A stretch of 64,000 bases of DNA from Loxodes magnus (lineage: Eukaryota > Ciliophora > Karyorelictea > Loxodida > Loxodidae): positions 62,001 to 126,000 of the forward strand of contig CAMPDV010000888.1 in the NCBI GenBank assembly GCA_946699065.1, in the 5' to 3' direction. The notes beneath the pieces were generated by a model. The model was not told the origin of the DNA and did no database searches. It saw only the letters and a list, made by a program, of their open reading frames with translations. Positions 57,638 to 64,000 of the stretch are shown one piece after another (the stretch's first letter is position 1; every line of letters begins with the position of its first letter). The translations under genes were made by a program, and so were the position numbers.

Positions 57638-60371
57638 TATTCAATCTAACTTATTTATAGGAAATAAACAAACTAGAAAACATCTTAAGCATTTGCATTT
57701 CAGAATATAAAAAGAACTAAAATGAGATAAAGTTTGAAGAGAGAAAGAAAAGCTAATATATATGAAAGGGAGATTAAATTATAGAAAATTAATAAATAAA
57801 AAAGATCTTTCCAAATTTAATTTACATACTTTCTAAGTGCTTCATTTAAGATATTATATTAAGCAAGTCTATCTAAGTAATTTAATAATCTTTTCTATAA
57901 TTAAGAAAAATTAATTTAACTTTAAGCTTTATATGTAATCAATTCCAAAGGTAAAAAGAGCTAGGCTGATTAATATATAATATCAACTTAGTTTAAATAA
58001 GAACAGTGAAATTAAAAGGTAAAAATCTTAAGGAAAGGCTAACTAAAGCAAAAAAATAAATAAGCTTACTACTATATGTTTGATATACATTTTAATACTT
58101 AGTTTCAATTTAAACTAAAATGATTTAAAGGTATAATAATTTAACTAAAATTAGCTAAATTTATTTAAAGAGATAAAATTAAAAATACAGAAGGTTAGAT
58201 AAATAATAGAATGAAGAGAAATAAATCTATAGAGTTAATTTATTTTAGACTTATTTAAAAGAAAATAAATCATAAAGGGAGTTTAATTTAGACTAAATAT
58301 ATCTTTACTCTGTATAATGAAAGGCATTATTTGCATACTTTTTAGAAAAAAAATCTTTTAAAGATAAAATTCGTTTAATAGTAAAAATATAAAAAGAAAA
58401 AGTTTATTTTTAGTTTTTGGAAAAAGACTAGAAGGTAAAAATACCTCCAAGTTTAAATGAATAAAAAATTTGAAAAATGGTTACGAAGCAAAAGAAAAGG
58501 CTTTATATTCTTTAGCGCTATGAATTATTTTAAAAAAAAAATTATTTTTCATAAAGTTTTGGTAAGAAAAACATTTATCTTCTTTTTCATGTATACAATT
58601 AATATAAATTAAATTAGAGATCATTAAGAATGATAGCTTTTATCTTTAAACTAAATCATTATAAAATACACAATCTTTTGATAGACTTTAAATTTAAATA
58701 ATTTACATAATTTTTCTTTTTTACTTTTTTCCTTCTAAAAGATATATAATTATCAAATATAAAATACCTTAAGCAATAAATTAGATTTGAAATCTTTTAA
58801 TTAGGCATATAAAATAATAACTAGATAATTAAAAAAATTTATATCTTAGAGGTAAATTTAATCTAGCTTACACTCTTTCTCATAACTTTTAAATAATTGC
58901 TCCAAATTATTTAGTTTTTGGATTAAAGAAATAGGCTTCTATTAGAGATATAAAGTTACTAAATTATTATAATTCTACGATATTTAATTCCATAAGTTTG
59001 TTATATCTCTAAATAATATAAATTTGAATCTCCCTAATTCATTTTCTCATTTTCTAGTTATCTTAATTTTCATTTTATATCCTTAATACTCTTAATTCTT
59101 TAAAAATTGTAAAGGTTATGTATATTTATAATTTTTTGTTTTCCTAATTTTTATAAATTTAGCAGTTATTATTTTTCTATAAAAAACAGGGTAATCAAGA
59201 ATTTATAAATTCCTTTTAGTTCTATCTTCATTGTATTTTGTACTTTTAATCTAATTTTGTAACTTTTTATTCTTCCTGCTTTTTCATGTAATTTATAATT
59301 AAAAAGAATTTCCTAAGAAACAAATTAGATTTTACCATATTTCTAAGATTTTACATTCTTTCAACTATTTGTTTAAATAAATTCTCTTTGTATCAATTAA
59401 AAAATTGGTTTCTTTAACTTTTAACTCAATAAGAGTAAAAAGGAATCTCTAGAAATATTCCTTAGATAAATTACTTACCTGTTATGAAATTATTAATCAA
59501 GCCTCTCAAATCTTTTATCTAGGTTATTTAAAGAATGCTTCTATCTTTATTTTATCAAAGCTAATAAACTATTTAAACATTTCAGCTAAATTTGTATATA
59601 CCTATAATTTATACTTCAACTTTAGCTTTTATTATTTTAGAAAATGCTAACTATAATACTGTAAGATGAGAATACAAATTTACATTGGCAATATATATTT
59701 GTAAGTAATAATTTAATTAATATACCTAAATAGATAATTTCTTAAATATGCTCTTAATTAACTTTTGGTAATGAAGAAAGTTATTTATAAAAGTTAAATA
59801 TAATAACAAGATTATAATTTAAAAGACTATGCTTTTCTGGTAATATTAGGCATTTAATTGGGGTTATAGAGGGATTAGAAATATTAATAATAGGTTGAAA
59901 GATGATAATAGTAATCTTTAAGGGTTCTGTTGGGGTATATCTATCAACTTCGGAATAAAAAAGGATAAAAGAAAATAAACTAAGTTAATAGATATTTACC
60001 ATATTTAACAAAGATAGAAACATCTAATCCTGCTTAATTTATTTTATTTCTTCTTACATTTTACTAATAAAGTTTAAAAGTTACTAATACAACTGAAGTA
60101 TCTTATCTTACAAGATAGAGAAATTGAAAGTTAAATTTCAGTTTAAATCCTGACTACAAAGCAAGATAATTGACTCTCTAAAAGCAAGTGTAGCTTTTTT
60201 AATAAATTGGATCTAAGAAAATAGAAATATTGTTTCTTTAAAGTGTGGTTAGAAGTTGATAAGTATACTCATTCAAATAAATCTGCTTACTCTATTCAAT
60301 CATCTATTTCTTATTTTCCTTTACATCTCTAATAATTTTTTATTTCATATTTGCTTTTGGTTCTTACAGTA
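57638..60371. other. Long intergenic stretch
   Basis: About 2.7 kb of very AT-rich DNA. I saw no domain, no U3-type element and no repeat shared with the rest of the window. Confidence 0.4.
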
Positions 60372-60881
60372 ATGGCTTCTTAAGATATAATAATTATCTC
60401 TTCTTATATTTACTCTATTTAAGTATAGCGACTATCATTTATTTTTGGTTTAATCTTTTATTCTTCAACTGTCTAAGTTTTACTAATTAGTGAAAGCACC
60501 TGAATCAGTTCTTAGAGTTGAAATCTATTTAAGTGACAGATTCATATCAAGTTAGGCAAAATTCATATTTAACATTCTAATTTCCAACTTTCCAAAAATA
60601 TAATTACTAACGAAATTTTTTATTTTCCTCAGAAATAGTATTTTAATAATGCCACTTAAAGGATTTTTTTTACATATATTGCACAAATCTAACCTCACTT
60701 TAAATATATTGTTATGCTTCACTAAAAAAGTAAACTGACTAATGCTGAAAAATTCAGAAAAAGCTAGGTTGAAATAAGTGGAAAATTGAAAACTGATCTA
60801 TAAGAACTTAATGTTAAAATCACTGATGATAACTAAGGTAATGAGTTTAAGAGCATATATAAAGTAACCATAAAAGCTTGA
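60372..60881 (+). CDS. Hypothetical protein, weak support
   Basis: From ATG at 60,372 the frame reads MASQDIIIISSYIYSIQVQR. It later becomes convincingly hydrophilic (EKFRKSQVEISGKLKTDLQE, then LNVKITDDNQGNEFKSIYKV) before TGA at 60,879-60,881. Three in-frame TGAs occur between codons 45 and 60, so the N-terminal part may be separate. No family was recognised. The 820 bases that follow, up to the WD40 gene, show nothing supportable. Confidence 0.3.
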
Positions 60882-61702
60882 AACGAATACTTTAGTTAAA
60901 TTAATTATTAATTAACCCATATATCTTTAAAATGTTTATCATATAAATTGAAAGGAATTAACTAAGTACTTCAAAATATAATCAATTATATAAAGAGAGC
61001 AAATTAAAAGAAGCTAAAATTGTAATAATTGAAAACTTAAAAACAATTTTCTTTTTATTACACTAAAACTACCTAAATCCATGAGAATTATAATAAATCT
61101 AGAGTATAAAGGATTTATAATTATCTTATAGTACTTTATTAGTTTATCACAGCTTTAAGAAATATATTTTTTGTTTGAAATCATATTAAAAAATAAAGCC
61201 AAATTATATGAAAAGAGAAGGCAAAATTCAGAATATAAAGCATGAAATATATACGAAGTTTTGAAAAAGCAAAACAAAATTTTATACTTTAAAGCTAAAT
61301 AAGCTTGTAATTTCAGATATGAATTGAAAGAAGCATAGTATCCATCAATGCTAATATTTTTTACTATCTTAGTACATAATTTATTAATATAGCCTCATAA
61401 TCCCTATCTTAACCCATTATTTTTTCTAAGCTTTAACTACCTTAAAATTTATTTAAATGAACATTTAAAATATGAATAATAAGTGATAAAAGACTAATAT
61501 TTATGTATTTATTCTAATTTAATATTTATATTCATAAAGTTAATAGGAATTTGAGTTCAAATTTGGGCAAAAAGTCTGTAAATTTAAAATAGATAATAAT
61601 TTTATTGCTAGTTAAGGGAAATTAACTATTATAGAAATTAAAGTATAATTAATCATTTTTATTTTTTATATTTAATTTGGATTAAAATTATTTATAAGAA
61701 TT

Positions 61703-64000
61703 TCAAATCAGTCTCAAAGTTGCGTCATAAACCAAATTTCTATTTAAATCACTTAGTTATGCATCTTAAAAACTACATCCATGTATTACTAGTCCTTATT
61801 TTCCAAAAATTTATTTCAGCGATCCATTTGACTTCCTATTCCTTTAAAAAATTTATAAATTTTCTTCTTTTTCATCGTAACTACTGTTTTACTTTTATAA
61901 ATCTCATAAATTAAATGTATTATCTTCACTTCCTGATACTATTCACTTATCACTTATAGCTACCGACGAAACTCCCCTTTTATGCCCTTCTAATGTTTAT
62001 TTTATGTCTCCCGTTTATAAATCTCATACCATTACTGTCTTATCTTCACTTCCTGATATTATTCATCTATCAGAAATTGCTACTGACAAAACTCCTCCTG
62101 TATGCCCTTCTAAAGTATATTTTATTTATCCTGTTTGCAAGTTTCATACTTTTATTGCCTTATCATCACTTCCTGAAACTATTTAATTGATTGAAATAGC
62201 TACAGATTTAACTGGACTTCTATGCCCTTCTAATGTATATTTTATTTATCCCGTTTAAATATCTCATATCTTTACTGTTTTATCATCACTTCCTGATACT
62301 ATTAATTTATCAAATATTGCCACAGACCAAACTACCATTTAATGACCTTCTAGTGTATGTTTTATTTATCCCGTTTACAAATCTCATACCTTTACTGTTT
62401 TATCATAACTACCTGATACTATTCATATATCATAAATGGCTACCGACAAAACTACCTTTTGATGTCCTTTTAGAGTTCGATATATTTATCCCGTTTACAA
62501 ATCTCAAATCTTTACTGTTCTATCATAACTTCCTGATATTATTCATCTATCAAAAATTGCCACCGAAAAAACTCCCCTTGTATGGTCTTCTAATGTATAT
62601 TTTATTTATCCCGTTTATAAATCTCATACTTTTACTGTTTTATCAGCACTTCCTGATATTATTCATCTATCAGATATCGCTACCGACAAAACTTCACTTT
62701 AATGTCATTCTAGTGTATTTTTTGTTTATACCGTTTGCAAGTCTCATATCTTCACTGTCTTATCTTCACTTCCTGATACTATTCATCTGTTAGATATCGC
62801 TACCGAAGAAACTTCGCTTTTATGTCCTTCAAGTGTATGTTTTATTTATCCTTTTTGCAAGTCTCATATCTTTACTCTCGTATCATCACTTCCTGAAACA
62901 ATTCATTTATCGGATATCGCTACAGATTTAACTGCCTTTTAATGTCCTTTTAGTGTATATTTTATTTATCCCGTTTATAAATCTCATACTTTTACTGTTT
63001 TATCAGCACTTCCTGATATTATTCATTTATCAGATATCGCTACTGATAAAATTTCACTTTTATGCCCTTATAATGTATATTTTATTTATCCCATTTGCAA
63101 ATTTCATACTTTTACTGTCTTATCAGCACTTCCTGATACTATTCACTTATCACTTATAGCTACCGACGAAACTCCTCCTGTATGCCCTTCTAAAGTATAT
63201 TTTATTTATCCCGTTTATAAATCTCATACCATTACTGTCTTATCTTCACTTCCTGATATTATTCATCTATCAGAAATTGCTACTGACAAAACTCCTCCTG
63301 TATGCCCTTCTAAAGTATATTTTATTTATCCTGTTTACAAATCTCATACCAATAAATTTTTATCATCACTTCCTGATACTATTCATATATCATATATCGC
63401 TACAGACAAAACTCCGCTTTTATGCTCTTCTAAAGTATATTTTATGTCTCCCGTTTATAAATCATATACCAATAAAGTTTTATCATCACTTCCTGATACT
63501 ATTCATTTATCGGATATCGCTACAGATTTAACTGCACTTTTATGCCCTTTTAAACTGGGTTTTTATCCAAATGTTAATTTTAGCATATTGCATTAATTGA
63601 AATTAACATTTCTGAGCCAAGCTTGACTTAGATTTATTTTTTCTAAATTAGATTCACTCAAATCACAAGAATCAATAATCGATTCGCTTAAATTTGCTCC
63701 TTTTATTTAAATTCCTTTTAAATCCAATTATATAAATTAATAATCCATATAATTTAAAAGAGTTATTGCATTAGCAGATGCTTTCTCTACTCTATTTTCT
63801 TTTTTTGAGAGTTCTACTACTTTCAAAAGATTTTATTTAATATTTTCATTATTAGCCATTTCTTTTACGAAACTTATTATTTCAAAGTTATTTATAAAGT
63901 TAATTTAATTCATCCAGCTTTCAATAACATTTTCTATACTTACATCTAAATTTTTAATTCAATTAACTATATCTAAAGCTATATAAAAATCCTAAATCGA
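61703..64000 (-). CDS. NACHT-type / pentapeptide / WD40 protein, 3' part, 5' end outside window
   Basis: 766 codons read without a frame break from the window edge to TGA at 61,703-61,705. The order is a winged-helix-like end of a STAND NTPase module (SIQDFYIALDIVNWIKNLDV), pentapeptide-like repeats (LDLKGIQIKGANLSESIIDS), then 14 WD40 repeats at constant 120-nt spacing (61,920-63,550), each with ISDKWIVSGS and VWDLQTG-like cores. The C-terminus reads GLVIHGCSFQDAQLSDLNRN and ends TLRLI-TGA, as in the copy at 30,154. In nearly every repeat both core Trp positions are TGA. Fourteen blades would make two seven-bladed propellers. The likely role is a ligand-sensing signalling NTPase; the NTPase domain itself lies outside the window. 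Confidence 0.85.

Noticed and set aside
62233..62793. 186-residue plus-strand open frame and several shorter ones near 62-63.5 kb
   Set aside because: They are antisense shadows of the 120-nt WD40 repeats on the minus strand; periodic Leu/Ile-rich sequence follows from the complement.
1..64000. CRISPR array, prokaryotic operons or viral genes
   Set aside because: No spaced short repeats and no prokaryotic or viral hallmark proteins; snoRNA genes and the code indicate a eukaryotic nucleus.

Overview
The window reads as nuclear DNA of a ciliate that has no dedicated stop codon. It is very AT-rich. Under the standard code only short ORFs exist. If TAA and TAG are read as Gln and TGA as Trp, long recognisable proteins appear: a WD40 protein, a ubiquitin-specific protease, an NRF-6-like acyltransferase, a LamG-containing glycosyltransferase and a B-box/RING protein. 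Several genes also seem to end at TGA, at positions conserved between duplicated copies. TGA as both Trp and stop, with TAR as Gln, matches the karyorelict nuclear code (Loxodes and relatives). The heterotrich Condylostoma is the main alternative. The long genes could be read through without introns.

The layout is a set of nested, decayed duplications. The outer inverted repeat has a left arm at about 3,870-16,835 and a right arm at about 39,060-51,955. From the outside inward the arms carry a Kelch gene, a LamG-glycosyltransferase, a U3 snoRNA gene, a B-box/RING gene, a 0.5 kb repeat of unknown nature and an F-box/LRR gene. Only the left glycosyltransferase is intact, both RING genes are intact, both F-box/LRR copies are broken, and the right Kelch is the better copy. 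Inside lies a second, more diverged inverted pair (about 22,650-25,255 and 34,990-37,480). A direct duplication (about 25,130-28,000 and 31,345-34,200) holds the start of a NACHT-like gene. That gene continues in the first copy into pentapeptide-like and WD40 repeats.

Seven almost identical 150-nt genes, four minus and three plus, are U3 snoRNA by their Box A, C-type boxes and terminal Box D. Each has a conserved 56-nt upstream block starting AAACCTTAATG. Several sit at edges of the duplicated arms. A second, unidentified structured RNA (two copies) has the same AAACCTTAAT element at a similar distance.

Right of 52 kb the DNA is single-copy: a USP53/54-like protease with RanBP2 zinc fingers, a small unknown gene, a convergent NRF-6-like acyltransferase overlapping it by 19 bp, about 4 kb with little coding signal, and the 3' part of an intact WD40 gene with 14 repeats spaced 120 nt apart. 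The left 4 kb holds a coiled-coil gene, one U3 gene and two small unknown genes.

Because no codon is an unambiguous stop, open reading frames are not evidence here. Calls rest on recognisable domains, conservation between copies and protein-like composition. Gene ends are tentative and all translation was done by eye.
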